The notes under the pieces are model-generated. The model did not search any database and was not told the origin of the DNA. It worked only from the letters and a program-made list of their open reading frames with translations. A stretch of DNA of 15,566 nt from the NCBI GenBank assembly GCA_042577505.1, contig JBHPEA010000033.1, positions 1-15,566 on the forward strand. The letters are read 5' to 3'. Position 1 is the stretch's first letter. Every line of letters starts with the position of its first letter. The position numbers and the translations under genes are program-made. This stretch comes from JACQSR01 sp042577505 (GTDB taxonomy: Archaea > Nanobdellota > Nanobdellia > Woesearchaeales > JACQSR01). Below are positions 1 through 7,626 of this stretch, in pieces.

Positions 1-538
1 TAAAAAACCAGTACTCTGCTTCGTCCATTGCATCTTGTTGGCCACTTTGGTCTGTTACTTCTGCTTGAACCCAGTATTGTCCATGCATTGAATTTGAAGT
101 TTCTACAGCTAAGATACATGTGTATAGCACATCAGTAGCTGCATTGTATGTTACAGAACCGGTTCCATCATTACACCAACCAATTACTCCTGCTGGTTGA
201 ACTGGAGCAACGAAACAATTTACTTCGATAGGTTGTCCAACACCTTGAGTTGGTCCTACAGTTACACCTACTTCACGGATGTCTATTATTCCATCAGGTT
301 CTCTTACTAATACATCCCACTCAATAGACTCACCTTCAAATGCATAATTGTTGACCCTTGGCACTGCCAATGGACCACCTGCATCAAAAAGTCTAGAATC
401 TGGATCCATACAGATCATAGGTGGGCTGTTAGTTGGAGTGACATTCCCGATAACTCCAATACCTACACCAATAGCGAGAACAGAATGAAGCAAAACCAAT
501 AGAGCTATGGGTAGGATTACCAATTTTTTCAAACTCAT
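1..538 (-). CDS. exported surface protein, 3' end cut by window edge
   Basis: The reading frame opens at an ATG (536-538, minus strand) and stays open for 179 codons to the window edge, so the C-terminus is missing. Residues 1-22 look like a signal peptide: KK near the start, then a hydrophobic stretch ending HSVLA. After it come a Thr/Ser/Pro segment (NVTPTNSPP, residues 32-40) and beta-rich sequence with Ig-like character (NNYAFEGESIEWDVLV, residues 63-78). There are four cysteines, at about 43, 108, 122 and 141, which could form disulfides outside the cell. A strong Shine-Dalgarno sequence lies 7-8 nt upstream, and the gene follows the membrane protein at 565-1086 after 26 nt, so the two probably share one transcript. 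It is likely an envelope or adhesin-type protein; I do not recognise the family. Confidence 0.75.
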   Translation of the reverse strand, partial: MSLKKLVILPIALLVLLHSVLAIGVGIGVIGNVTPTNSPPMICMDPDSRLFDAGGPLAVPRVNNYAFEGESIEWDVLVREPDGIIDIREVGVTVGPTQGVGQPIEVNCFVAPVQPAGVIGWCNDGTGSVTYNAATDVLYTCILAVETSNSMHGQYWVQAEVTDQSGQQDAMDEAEYWFF

Positions 539-545
539 TTTCTAT

Positions 546-552
546 ACCTCCT
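546..552 (-). promoter_or_regulatory. Shine-Dalgarno site of the partial surface gene
   Basis: The minus strand reads AGGAGGT, a near-perfect match to the anti-SD of archaeal 16S rRNA, 7 nt before the ATG at 538. It fixes the start and fits an internal operon gene that cannot use leaderless initiation. Confidence 0.75.
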
Positions 553-564
553 TTTTTTAAATAA

Positions 565-1086
565 CTACAAGTGTGATTTCTTTTTTCTGAATTTCTTTAA
601 ACCAATTAAAATTAGGATAATGATAATTATGACACCAACCCAAAGACCATAGTTAAATTCTGATATTTGTGTTGATTTAACTTGAATTTGTGTACTTACT
701 CCAGAAGGGATCTTTGACTCGTGACCTTTCATGGTGATAGCAAGATTTCCATTGTAGAGTTTGTTTTCAGTGATCTCAATCTCAAAATTAAGTTCTGTTT
801 TTTCTCCAGGTTCCATTACAAATTCAATAGAGTCATTCACGAAATCCCCATTTGCGTGAAAGAGTGTTGTAGTACCTTTAAGATCTCCAGTTAATAGTAT
901 TTTTACAGTGGAAGATTCGTTATTTGGGTTCTCTATTGTAATATAATCTTTAATCATTCCGTTGATTATCTTATCATCCATATACACTTTCTTGCCTTCA
1001 TACACTTTTGCTATGAGGGCGTTGGATACACTTATAACTATCAGAAGAACAGCGATGTATGTTAAATATCTAGTTGCTTTATTCAT
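565..1086 (-). CDS. membrane-anchored extracellular beta-domain protein
   Basis: This 173-aa protein has an N-terminal signal or anchor helix (about residues 7-25), an extracellular domain of roughly 120 residues, one C-terminal transmembrane helix (about 147-164) and a lysine/arginine tail (KKFRKKK). That gives an outside domain with a short cytoplasmic tail. The domain carries a pattern common to Ig-like or NEW3-type beta-sandwiches: a conserved asparagine/proline turn (ENPNNESSTVKI) and a later MEPGEKTELNFEIEI strand pair. No catalytic motif is visible. It is the first gene of a minus-strand operon with the exported protein downstream, so the two may form an envelope complex. A TATA box near 1135-1140 would give a leader of about 25 nt, with no clear ribosome-binding site. 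The specific function is unknown. Confidence 0.75.
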   Translation of the reverse strand: MNKATRYLTYIAVLLIVISVSNALIAKVYEGKKVYMDDKIINGMIKDYITIENPNNESSTVKILLTGDLKGTTTLFHANGDFVNDSIEFVMEPGEKTELNFEIEITENKLYNGNLAITMKGHESKIPSGVSTQIQVKSTQISEFNYGLWVGVIIIIILILIGLKKFRKKKSHL

Positions 1087-1130
1087 TTCTACACTGCGAA
1101 GTTAAACCACACGTTGCTATGGTATAGGGA

Positions 1131-1140
1131 CATATATAAA
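1131..1140 (-). promoter_or_regulatory. TATA box of the minus-strand surface operon
   Basis: The minus strand reads TTTATATATG. The core is centred about 51 nt before the ATG at 1086, which predicts transcription starting near 1110. It lies in the divergent gap 1087-1248, which otherwise holds only AT-rich sequence and the nadX promoter. Confidence 0.5.
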
Positions 1141-1219
1141 TCTTATGAATTGGGAGGGTGTTAGATATATATTTCTTAAAATATATTTATCGATATCTAT
1201 TAGTTTGTAATATTAAACT

Positions 1220-1226
1220 ATTTAAG
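1220..1226 (+). promoter_or_regulatory. TATA box of nadX
   Basis: An ATTTAAG core preceded by AAACT (a possible BRE) is centred about 26 nt before the nadX ATG. No Shine-Dalgarno sequence lies between, so the transcript is probably leaderless. Confidence 0.5.
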
Positions 1227-1248
1227 TAGCTTAAGTGATTGGTTAATT

Positions 1249-1998
1249 ATGAGAATAGGATTGATAGGTTGTGGCGTAATTGGCAGTTCAATAGCGAAGT
1301 TCTTAGATAAAAAGGGTGTTAGGATCAATTTCGTATCTGATATTGATGCAATTCAGACATTACGACTTGCTTCAGAGCTTAAATCAAAACCTCTGATAAA
1401 ATCCATTAATGATACAATAAAGTTATCTGATTTTATTATTGAAGCAGCGACACCTAAAATTGTTCCAAAGATAATGAAATTAGGTAAAGGAAAGAAAATT
1501 TTTATTATGAGTGTTGGTGGATTGCTTGGTCAAAAAATATCTAAGAACATTCATTTTCCATCAGGCGCTATTGGTGGATTGGATGCATTAAGGGCTGCAT
1601 CGGTTGGAAAAATTAAATCAGTAACTTTAACAACAACAAAACCACCCAAGGGATTGAAAGGGGCCCCTTATGTTGTCAACAAGAAAATTAATTTAGATAA
1701 AATTACTAAGAAGGTAATTTTCTCTGGTTCAGTAAAAGATGCTGTAAAAGGATTTCCAAAAAATGTCAATGTAGCTGCATCAATAGCAATCTCATCAGGC
1801 GTTCCTAGAAAAGTTAAAGTGAAAATTGTCGTCGATAAGAACATTAAAAGAAACATTCATGAAATTGAAGTTATGGGTGATGCAGGAAGATTTTATGTAA
1901 AAGCTGAAAATGTTCCATCATCAGTAAATCCAAAAACTTCGCAACTTGCTGTTTATTCTGCTTTATCGTCGATAAAAATGCTTGTAGAAAAACAATAA
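1249..1998 (+). CDS. nadX: L-aspartate dehydrogenase
   Basis: NAD(P)-dependent L-aspartate dehydrogenase makes iminoaspartate (or the reverse), the entry substrate for quinolinate synthase in de novo NAD synthesis. The 249-aa length is close to the usual size of the family. Residues 4-12 (GLIGCGVIG) are the Rossmann dinucleotide loop. Family blocks follow: PSGAIGGLDAL (104-114), FPKNVNVAASIA (169-180), and NIHEIEVMGDAG (202-213) with the likely catalytic His204. The signature NVPSSVNPKTSQLAVYSA closes the C-terminal part (221-238). The start is supported by a TATA box about 26 nt upstream (leaderless type). The quinolinate synthase and phosphoribosyltransferase genes (nadA, nadC) are not in the window, so the NAD role rests on the family. 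A purely catabolic or anabolic aspartate role is an alternative. Confidence 0.88.
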   Translation: MRIGLIGCGVIGSSIAKFLDKKGVRINFVSDIDAIQTLRLASELKSKPLIKSINDTIKLSDFIIEAATPKIVPKIMKLGKGKKIFIMSVGGLLGQKISKNIHFPSGAIGGLDALRAASVGKIKSVTLTTTKPPKGLKGAPYVVNKKINLDKITKKVIFSGSVKDAVKGFPKNVNVAASIAISSGVPRKVKVKIVVDKNIKRNIHEIEVMGDAGRFYVKAENVPSSVNPKTSQLAVYSALSSIKMLVEKQ

Positions 1999-2020
1999 TT
2001 ATTGTTCTCGTCGATACATT

Positions 2021-2026
2021 TTTAAA
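2021..2026 (+). promoter_or_regulatory. TATA box of topA
   Basis: TTTAAA is centred 28 nt before the topA ATG, and no ribosome-binding site lies between, which points to a leaderless topA mRNA. A second AT-rich element (AATATATAAC, about 2028-2037) lies closer to the start and is less well placed. Confidence 0.45.
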
Positions 2027-2051
2027 GAATATATAACCTCTTTGGGAATTC

Positions 2052-4247
2052 ATGGTAGAATTGATTATTACTGAGAAACCAAATGCTGCGAAAAGAATAG
2101 CTGACGCTTTAGCAGATGGTAAGGCGATTAAGGAAAATAAAAATGGAGTTCCATTTTACAAAGTAACTCATGGTAATAAAGATATTATTGTTTCATGTGC
2201 GGTTGGTCACCTTTATGGTTTAGCTCAGAAGAAAGGACAAAAAGCAGTATTTCCAGCGTTCGATGTTGAGTGGAGACCATCATCTGAGAAGAAAAAGTCT
2301 GCATTCTCGGCTAAGTATCTTAATGTCATAAAGAGTTTAGCAAAACAAGTTGATGAATTTACAGTTGCAACAGATTTTGATATTGAAGGAGAAGTAATAG
2401 GTTTGAACATTGTCCGCTTTGCTTGTAAGAAAAAAGATGCTAATAGAATGAAGTTCTCTACCTTAACTAAAGATGATTTAATTGAAGCATATGAGCATAA
2501 ATCCAAAACACTTGCGTGGGGTCAAGCTAAAGCAGGAGAAACAAGACATGTTTTAGATTGGTATAACGGAATTAATTATTCTCGGGCATTGACTTCTGCC
2601 ATTAAAACTGCTGGAGCTTTCAAGATTATGTCGACAGGACGTGTACAGGGTCCTGCTCTGAAAATAATTGTTGAACGTGAGAGGGAGATTAAGAAGTTTA
2701 AACCTGTCCCGTATTGGCAAATTCAACTTTTAGGAAAGATTCTGAAAGAAGATATAGAAGCGTGGCATAAAGAAGATAAGTTTTGGGAGAAACCGAAAGC
2801 GAAAAAGGTAATGGATAATGTTAAGGGACAGAAAAAAGGGAAAATCACAAATCTTGTTACAAAGTCGCACGATGTCCTACCGCCACACCCTTTTGATTTG
2901 ACTTCATTGCAAATTGAATCTTATCGGACCCTAAAGATTTCTCCAAAGGAAACATTAGTGGTTGCACAGGAATTGTATACATCAGGGTTAATTTCATATC
3001 CAAGAACTTCCTCTCAACAGTTAACGGATAAAATTGGCTATAAGAAAATTTTTAAATTACTTTCGACTCAAAAAGTTTATTCTAATTTTTGTGGTTCGTT
3101 GATCAAGAAATCTCCACTTGTTCCAAATAATGGCAAGAAGACAGATCCAGCGCATCCTGCAATTTATCCTACGGGTCTTAAGGCTTCTTTGGAAGGAAGG
3201 GAAGCGAAAGTTTATGATTTAATTGTTCGAAGGTTTCTTGCGACATTTGGAGATAAAGCTGTTAGAGAATCAAATACTATGACTATTGATGTTAACAAAG
3301 AAGAGTTTATTGCTAGAGGAATAAGGACCGTAGTGAAAGGGTGGCACGAAATTTATGGACCTTATGTGAATATTGACGAGACTGAACTTCCGAAGGTAAA
3401 AATTGGAGATAATGTTGATGTTAAGAAGATAACAATGTTGGATAAAGAAACCCAACCACCTAAACGGTACACTGAAGCTTCTATAATTAAAGAGCTAGAG
3501 AAAAGGAATTTGGGAACAAAAGCTACTAGAGCTTCCATTGTTGATACTTTGTTTCAAAGAGGATATGTGGATGGAAAGGCAATTATTGCAACAGATTTAG
3601 GGATAAGAACTATTGAAACACTTGAAAAACATGCTCCGAAAATTATCGATGAAGAGTTAACAAGACATTTTGAAGAAGAAATGGATGAGATAAGAGAGAA
3701 TAAAACAACACCTGAAAATGTTCTTGATCATGCTAAAGATTCATTAAAAGAAATTTTGTCTGATTTCAAAAAAGAAGAAAAGGAAATTGGTAAAAAATTA
3801 CTTCAGGCCCATAAAGAAACTCGTGAGGCACTGACTACTCTCGGAACTTGTCCTGTTTGCAAGGAAAAAGATTTGCAGATTAGAAGAGGGAAGTTTGGTT
3901 TCTTTGCTGCTTGTTCGGGTTATCCTGAATGTAAGACAACTTACTCATTACCTTCTAATGCTTTAATTAAACCTGCAAAGAAAATGTGTGAAACTTGTAA
4001 TTTTCCCCTAGTCACTGCAATTAAGCGGGGAAAGAGGCCCCACGATTTTTGTTTGAATCCTCATTGTGAGTCAAAACATCTTGAAGGGGAAGCTGGAGAA
4101 CATGCTAAAGCAGTTGCGAAGGGAGAAGTTGAGAAGAGATGTCCTCAGTGCAAGGAAGGGAATTTAATTTTAAGGACTTCGATTTATGGGAAATTCTATG
4201 GTTGTTCAAGATATCCTAAGTGCAAGCATACAGAGAAGATCGCTTAG
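2052..4247 (+). CDS. topA: DNA topoisomerase I, type IA
   Basis: Type IA topoisomerase relaxes negatively supercoiled DNA through a 5'-phosphotyrosine intermediate. The N-terminal TOPRIM domain starts LIITEKPNAAKRIA (residues 4-17) and has the acidic metal motif ATDFDIEGE (D108, D110, E112). The active-site block is ISYPRTSS with catalytic Tyr316 and Arg318. Conserved GRVQGPALKIIVERE lies at 196-210. The tail has three four-cysteine zinc fingers: C600/603/621/627, C646/649/667/672 and C697/700/718/724. The 731-aa length and this zinc-finger tail fit archaeal topoisomerase I; there is no helicase domain, so it is not a reverse gyrase. It starts 53 nt after nadX and has its own TATA box. Between fingers two and three is a lysine/glutamate-rich linker. 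Identification is secure. Confidence 0.96.
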   Translation: MVELIITEKPNAAKRIADALADGKAIKENKNGVPFYKVTHGNKDIIVSCAVGHLYGLAQKKGQKAVFPAFDVEWRPSSEKKKSAFSAKYLNVIKSLAKQVDEFTVATDFDIEGEVIGLNIVRFACKKKDANRMKFSTLTKDDLIEAYEHKSKTLAWGQAKAGETRHVLDWYNGINYSRALTSAIKTAGAFKIMSTGRVQGPALKIIVEREREIKKFKPVPYWQIQLLGKILKEDIEAWHKEDKFWEKPKAKKVMDNVKGQKKGKITNLVTKSHDVLPPHPFDLTSLQIESYRTLKISPKETLVVAQELYTSGLISYPRTSSQQLTDKIGYKKIFKLLSTQKVYSNFCGSLIKKSPLVPNNGKKTDPAHPAIYPTGLKASLEGREAKVYDLIVRRFLATFGDKAVRESNTMTIDVNKEEFIARGIRTVVKGWHEIYGPYVNIDETELPKVKIGDNVDVKKITMLDKETQPPKRYTEASIIKELEKRNLGTKATRASIVDTLFQRGYVDGKAIIATDLGIRTIETLEKHAPKIIDEELTRHFEEEMDEIRENKTTPENVLDHAKDSLKEILSDFKKEEKEIGKKLLQAHKETREALTTLGTCPVCKEKDLQIRRGKFGFFAACSGYPECKTTYSLPSNALIKPAKKMCETCNFPLVTAIKRGKRPHDFCLNPHCESKHLEGEAGEHAKAVAKGEVEKRCPQCKEGNLILRTSIYGKFYGCSRYPKCKHTEKIA

Positions 4248-4252
4248 AAAAC

Positions 4253-4258
4253 TTTATA
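4253..4258 (+). promoter_or_regulatory. possible TATA box of the EamA gene
   Basis: TTTATA is centred about 28 nt before the ATG at 4284, the same spacing as the leaderless genes here. However, GAGGTGGTGAT (4273-4283) just before the ATG looks like a Shine-Dalgarno region, so the gene may be read from the topA transcript instead, or in both ways. Confidence 0.35.
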
Positions 4259-4283
4259 TTAGCTGATTTTTAGAGGTGGTGAT

Positions 4284-5129
4284 ATGAAAGGCACCATTAT
4301 GACTTTAATTGGAGCAATACTTTTAGGTCTTATAGGGCCTATTGTCAAGGTCATTGGTGGAGAAGTAAATCCTTATGCAATTAATTTTTATAGGATGGTT
4401 TTTGCGTTCTTGTTTTTATTAGCACTTTCTCCTTTATATAAAGATAAGTTATTAGGTTTAACCAGGCCGCAATTGACTGATAAGTTTATTTTAGGTTTCT
4501 TAATGGCAGCAGGATTTTCTTTATGGGTTGCAGCTTTCAATTATGCACCTGTATCTAATGTTACTTTAATTGGAGTTTCTCAAGCAGTATTTGCAGGAAT
4601 GCTTGGTTATTTTATGTTAAATGAGAAAATTAACAGAGTTGAAATTTATTCTTTCATATTAGCTTTTATTGGTCTTGTTATAATTAATCCTTTTGATGCA
4701 AGTTATTCTAGTGGAAATGTTCTTGCTATTATCAGTTCGTTGTTTTTTTCATTAATGATTGTATTTATGAAAAAGAGGGGCAAGGTTCATACATTTAGAA
4801 CGCTACTTTATTCATTCTTTTTTGCAGCAGTGTTTTTATCGCCATCATTACTTTTAGAAAATGCTAGTCCAATCCCTCATCTTGGATTAATATTATTTTT
4901 AGGAATTGCTTCTACTGGAATAGCATATTTGCTTATTATTTTTGGATTAAGAAAGGTTGAAGTAGAGGCAGAGTCGCTTATTATTTTGATTACAGTACCT
5001 TTAGTAGGTATTTTATTAAGTGTATCATTTCTTGGTGAACAATTAGTTCCAAGGGTTATTATTGGAGGAATTATTCTTATAATGGCTGCTATAGTAGTAT
5101 TGAAAGGTAAGACGATGCATATTGCATAA
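4284..5129 (+). CDS. EamA-family (DMT) transporter
   Basis: This 281-aa protein is almost wholly hydrophobic and fits the ten-helix layout of the drug/metabolite transporter superfamily. Two five-helix EamA halves are visible: the first starts with GAILLGLIGPIVKVIGGEVNPYAINFYRMVFAF and carries SLWVAAFNYAPVSNVTLIGVSQAVF. The second starts near residue 148 and ends with FGLRKVEVEAESLIILITVPL and a final helix near LGEQLVPRVIIGGIILIMAAIVVL. The family exports or imports small metabolites, often amino acids or nucleotides, and substrate cannot be read from sequence. A Shine-Dalgarno-like GAGGTG lies 5 nt before the start. It follows topA by 36 nt; nothing in the context names its substrate. Confidence 0.88.
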   Translation: MKGTIMTLIGAILLGLIGPIVKVIGGEVNPYAINFYRMVFAFLFLLALSPLYKDKLLGLTRPQLTDKFILGFLMAAGFSLWVAAFNYAPVSNVTLIGVSQAVFAGMLGYFMLNEKINRVEIYSFILAFIGLVIINPFDASYSSGNVLAIISSLFFSLMIVFMKKRGKVHTFRTLLYSFFFAAVFLSPSLLLENASPIPHLGLILFLGIASTGIAYLLIIFGLRKVEVEAESLIILITVPLVGILLSVSFLGEQLVPRVIIGGIILIMAAIVVLKGKTMHIA

Positions 5130-5133
5130 CGCT

Positions 5134-5139
5134 TTTAAA
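5134..5139 (+). promoter_or_regulatory. TATA box of the S16 protease gene
   Basis: TTTAAA is centred about 26 nt before the ATG at 5162. The intervening sequence has no Shine-Dalgarno match, so a leaderless mRNA is likely. Confidence 0.5.
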
Positions 5140-5161
5140 CGAATTTCTGCTACCCTAGACT

Positions 5162-6904
5162 ATGAAATGGTTAATTATACCTCTGTTATTTGTGGTATTT
5201 TCAATGACAGTAATGGCGCAGGAAGGCCACATGGTTTTATTAGCTGCCAGAGAGACAGCTGACGGAGGATATGCTGGATCAACAGCTGATTTATTTTTAG
5301 AAATTCAACCTGGAAAAGGTCGAGTCTTTCTTGAAACATTCCCTCTTACTAAGGTAGATACTCAGATAGCAACCAGGTCAGCTAAAGAAATTGCGTGTAA
5401 TACTTTAGATCTGGATTGTTCAGAGTTTGATTTTATTTTTACAATCAAAGCAAAGTCAAGTATTATTGGTGGTCCTTCTGCTGGTGCGGCAACTGCTCTT
5501 CTTACTACATCATTATTAACAGGAATAACACTCAATGAAGATGTTGCTATAACTGGTACAATAAATTCTTATGGTTTGATAGGTCCAGTTGGTGGACTTC
5601 AACCCAAGATTAAAGCTGCTGCAGAATATGGGATTACTAAAGTTTTAGTCCCACAAAGGTTTGTTAAAGAAGATATCAATTCAACAGAAATTATAGATTT
5701 AGTTGAATTTGGGAAAGAGTTGGGTGTTGAAGTTATTGAAGTTTCAGATATTAATCATGCTATGTTTCATTTGAGTGGAGAATATATTAGTGATACGGAA
5801 CAAACTATTGAGATTGAGGGTTCTTATCTAGACACTATGAAGTTCCTTGCGGACGATCTTTGTCAAAGAAGTCAAAAATTATTGAATGATACTGTGGATT
5901 TTAAAGGTGATGTAAGAGAAGAAGCTTACAATTTAACTTTTAGAGGATTAGAAGCTTACAAGAACCAAGATTATTATTCTTCAGCCTCATTTTGTTTTGG
6001 TTCGAATGTAAAATATCTTACAGTTTTGTTTCAAAATAAAATTCCAAGACCCAAAGAGTACTATGATATGATAAAACATATTCAACAAAGTTTGAAAGAG
6101 TTGGATAGTGAAATTGAAGAAAGAGAAATTAAGACATTAACTGATTTGGAAAGTTATATGGCAGTAAAAGAAAGAGTAAGTGAGACAAATAATTTTCTAA
6201 ATAACTCAAAAGAAGCAGAAACTGATGAAGAAAGGTATTACAATTTAGCTTACGCAAATGAAAGATTGTATTCTGCGTTCTCATGGTTTGAGTTTTTTGA
6301 CCATAGAGGTAGGAAATTCAATATGAATCCTACCATACTAAGGGATTCTTGTCAAAGAATTTTACTTGAGGTTGAAGAAAGAGCACAATACTTACAAATC
6401 TATTTTCCAGATCATGAGATAGATATTTCAAAGGATTTTACTGATGCATATGAAGATCTAGAAGAACAAAGATATGCTTTATGTTTATTCAAAGCTTCGA
6501 AAGCTAAAGCAGAGATTAATGTTCCACTAAATTCACTTGGAGTTACCGAAGAGGGATTGGATGAACATGTTCAAAGAAAATTGAATATTGCTAAGACAAA
6601 TATTGCAATGCAATCATCAAAAGGAATTTTTCCTATATTGGGATTTTCTTATTATGAATATGCTACCAATCTTGCAGAAACAGATAAGTTTTCATCTTTA
6701 TTATATTCTGAATATGCTTTAGAGTTGAGTAATTTAGATGTTTATTTTCAAGAACGTGAAAGGGCCCCGCTATTTTTAGATGTTGATTTGGCAACATCAG
6801 CTGCATTTTTAGTCGTGTTTCTTATTGGATTATCTGCAGGGTATTTAATCTACGCTATTAAAAACCCGAGCAGGCCGAGACGCCTGCTGGGAAAAAAGAG
6901 GTGA
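5162..6904 (+). CDS. membrane-anchored extracellular Lon-like (S16) serine protease
   Basis: This 580-aa protein has a signal peptide (about 1-19, cleaving near VMAQ) and then a Lon-type protease domain (about 22-205). The Ser-Lys dyad is visible: Ser106 in GGPSAGAAT and Lys149 in GPVGGLQPKIKAA. The spacing of 43 residues equals that of E. coli Lon (Ser679/Lys722, from memory). There is no AAA+ ATPase domain, so it should cut proteins without ATP-driven unfolding. It fits the archaeal predicted serine protease group COG1750. A long helical, charged region (about 220-535) follows, then one transmembrane helix (about 545-565) and a basic tail (RPRRLLGKKR). The protease thus faces outside the membrane, probably for envelope protein quality control. 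Substrates are unknown. Confidence 0.85.
   Translation: MKWLIIPLLFVVFSMTVMAQEGHMVLLAARETADGGYAGSTADLFLEIQPGKGRVFLETFPLTKVDTQIATRSAKEIACNTLDLDCSEFDFIFTIKAKSSIIGGPSAGAATALLTTSLLTGITLNEDVAITGTINSYGLIGPVGGLQPKIKAAAEYGITKVLVPQRFVKEDINSTEIIDLVEFGKELGVEVIEVSDINHAMFHLSGEYISDTEQTIEIEGSYLDTMKFLADDLCQRSQKLLNDTVDFKGDVREEAYNLTFRGLEAYKNQDYYSSASFCFGSNVKYLTVLFQNKIPRPKEYYDMIKHIQQSLKELDSEIEEREIKTLTDLESYMAVKERVSETNNFLNNSKEAETDEERYYNLAYANERLYSAFSWFEFFDHRGRKFNMNPTILRDSCQRILLEVEERAQYLQIYFPDHEIDISKDFTDAYEDLEEQRYALCLFKASKAKAEINVPLNSLGVTEEGLDEHVQRKLNIAKTNIAMQSSKGIFPILGFSYYEYATNLAETDKFSSLLYSEYALELSNLDVYFQERERAPLFLDVDLATSAAFLVVFLIGLSAGYLIYAIKNPSRPRRLLGKKR
6869..6888. repeat. GC-rich inverted repeat at the 3' end of the protease gene
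   Basis: AGCAGGC (6869-6875) and GCCTGCT (6882-6888) form a 7-bp stem with a 6-nt loop inside the last codons of the protease. Read on the minus strand it is followed by GGGTTTTT, which resembles an intrinsic terminator. On the plus strand it is followed by GGGAAAAAA. It is coding sequence (Arg/Pro-rich tail), so a regulatory role is uncertain. Confidence 0.35.
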
Positions 6905-7172
6905 TAGATTCCCCCATTCCTTCGTATTCACTTGGGAATGAGACATTTCTACCTTCACTAGTAAGTAAGTCACCCATTTATTAATACATTTCTGTGATGA
7001 AAAATATCTAAAGAAAAATAATTTCTACGATCTCTATGTCGTCTTTCCAAGGGACAAACAGATTTTTCGTAAGGGAAGATCTAGTTTAATACCATCAAAA
7101 ATGGAGGGATTGTCCTTACAATAGTTAACTTTAAAATATTGGTTTGAAAACTTTGTGCAAAGGTGATACTTA
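6905..7172. other. 268-bp intergenic stretch, no gene recognised
   Basis: I found no tRNA, rRNA or convincing ORF. Some self-complementary segments are present. CATTCC and GGAATG lie close together just after the protease stop. GGACAA (7052-7057) can pair with TTGTCC (7110-7115), and GTAAGG (7069-7074) with CCTTAC (7114-7119); these last two pairings exclude each other. The promoter and ribosome-binding site of the 78-aa gene occupy the end of the region. An unrecognised small RNA is possible but not shown. Confidence 0.4.
7130..7135 (+). promoter_or_regulatory. TATA box of the 78-aa gene
   Basis: TTTAAA is centred 40.5 nt before the ATG at 7173, which predicts a leader of about 14 nt. That leader would contain the Shine-Dalgarno sequence AGGTGAT (7161-7167), 5 nt from the ATG. 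The same geometry recurs at the gene starting at 12669. Confidence 0.5.
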
Positions 7173-7409
7173 ATGGCATTTGATAAAAATTTGGATAAAG
7201 AATTATGGTCAGAAACAAAAGAATTTGAAACTACAAAGATTAAAGTGGGAGTTTTTTCTTATAATGATGGAGAGAAAAAAATCCAGATTTCTAGAGAGAA
7301 TCGTAATCAGAATGGTGAATGGAGTTTCTCAAAGTTAGGAAGAATGTTTAAAGATGAAGCGGAAGCTGTTGTTCCTTTATTGCAGGCTGCATTAGAAAAA
7401 ATGGCTTAG
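7173..7409 (+). CDS. small conserved-looking protein, possibly PC4-like
   Basis: This 78-aa protein starts at an ATG with a good Shine-Dalgarno sequence (AGGTGAT) 5 nt upstream. The central part alternates like beta strands (KIKVGVFSYNDGEKKIQISRE, residues 22-42), then NGEWSFSKLGRMFKDEAEAVVPLLQAALEKM forms a turn and a C-terminal helix. The order of strands, a Trp/Lys-Leu-Gly turn and a final helix recalls the p15/PC4 single-stranded DNA-binding coactivator fold, which would suggest a nucleic-acid-binding role. That is a resemblance judged by eye, not a confirmed match. It has its own promoter and stands apart from the operons on both sides. Confidence 0.7.
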   Translation: MAFDKNLDKELWSETKEFETTKIKVGVFSYNDGEKKIQISRENRNQNGEWSFSKLGRMFKDEAEAVVPLLQAALEKMA

Positions 7410-7594
7410 AAGCACGATATGAGGGTGAGGCACACCTGCAGGTTAGTATGTATTCAGAGTATATTAAGTTTTCTGTCTTGCCTCAAAACCCAAAAATCTG
7501 CCGAAAAATTCGGAAAATTGATAAAATTTTCTTATAATTACGCAATTATATCTTAAGGTTTATTATTCTATGGGAGAATCTGGTAAATATAATA
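7410..7594 (+). other. non-coding stretch with inverted repeats
   Basis: TGAGGCA (7426-7432) pairs exactly with TGCCTCA (7479-7485), enclosing a 46-nt interior that contains the palindrome ACCTGCAGGT (7435-7444 region). Two further hairpins follow: CCGAA/TTCGG (7501-7505 with 7509-7513) and GAAAATT/AATTTTC (7513-7519 with 7525-7531). These share one base and may compete at the junction. No tRNA or known RNA family is recognised. It could be the 3' UTR of the 78-aa gene, a small RNA, or a distal part of the leuA leader. Confidence 0.4.
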
Positions 7595-7601
7595 TTTTTT
7601 T
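7595..7601 (+). terminator. oligo-T terminator before the leader-peptide promoter
   Basis: Seven consecutive T residues on the plus strand, in AT-rich sequence, match the oligo-T signals that end transcription in archaea. It lies between the 78-aa gene and the TATA box at 7627, so it would separate that transcript from the branched-chain operon. Confidence 0.45.
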
Positions 7602-7626
7602 AATAATTCTAATTAAAATCGATAGA

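Noticed and set aside
6858..6977. A 39-aa minus-strand ORF after the protease gene
   Set aside because: It has no Shine-Dalgarno sequence or TATA box, overlaps the protease 3' end and has no recognisable features.
6994..7000. GTGATGA, a match to box C of a C/D small RNA
   Set aside because: No CTGA box D or D' lies at the right distance on the plus strand, so the match is probably chance.
7426..7485. Seven-bp terminal stem that might close a tRNA
   Set aside because: The enclosed length is only 60 nt in total and there is no T-loop (TTCRA) or cloverleaf arms.
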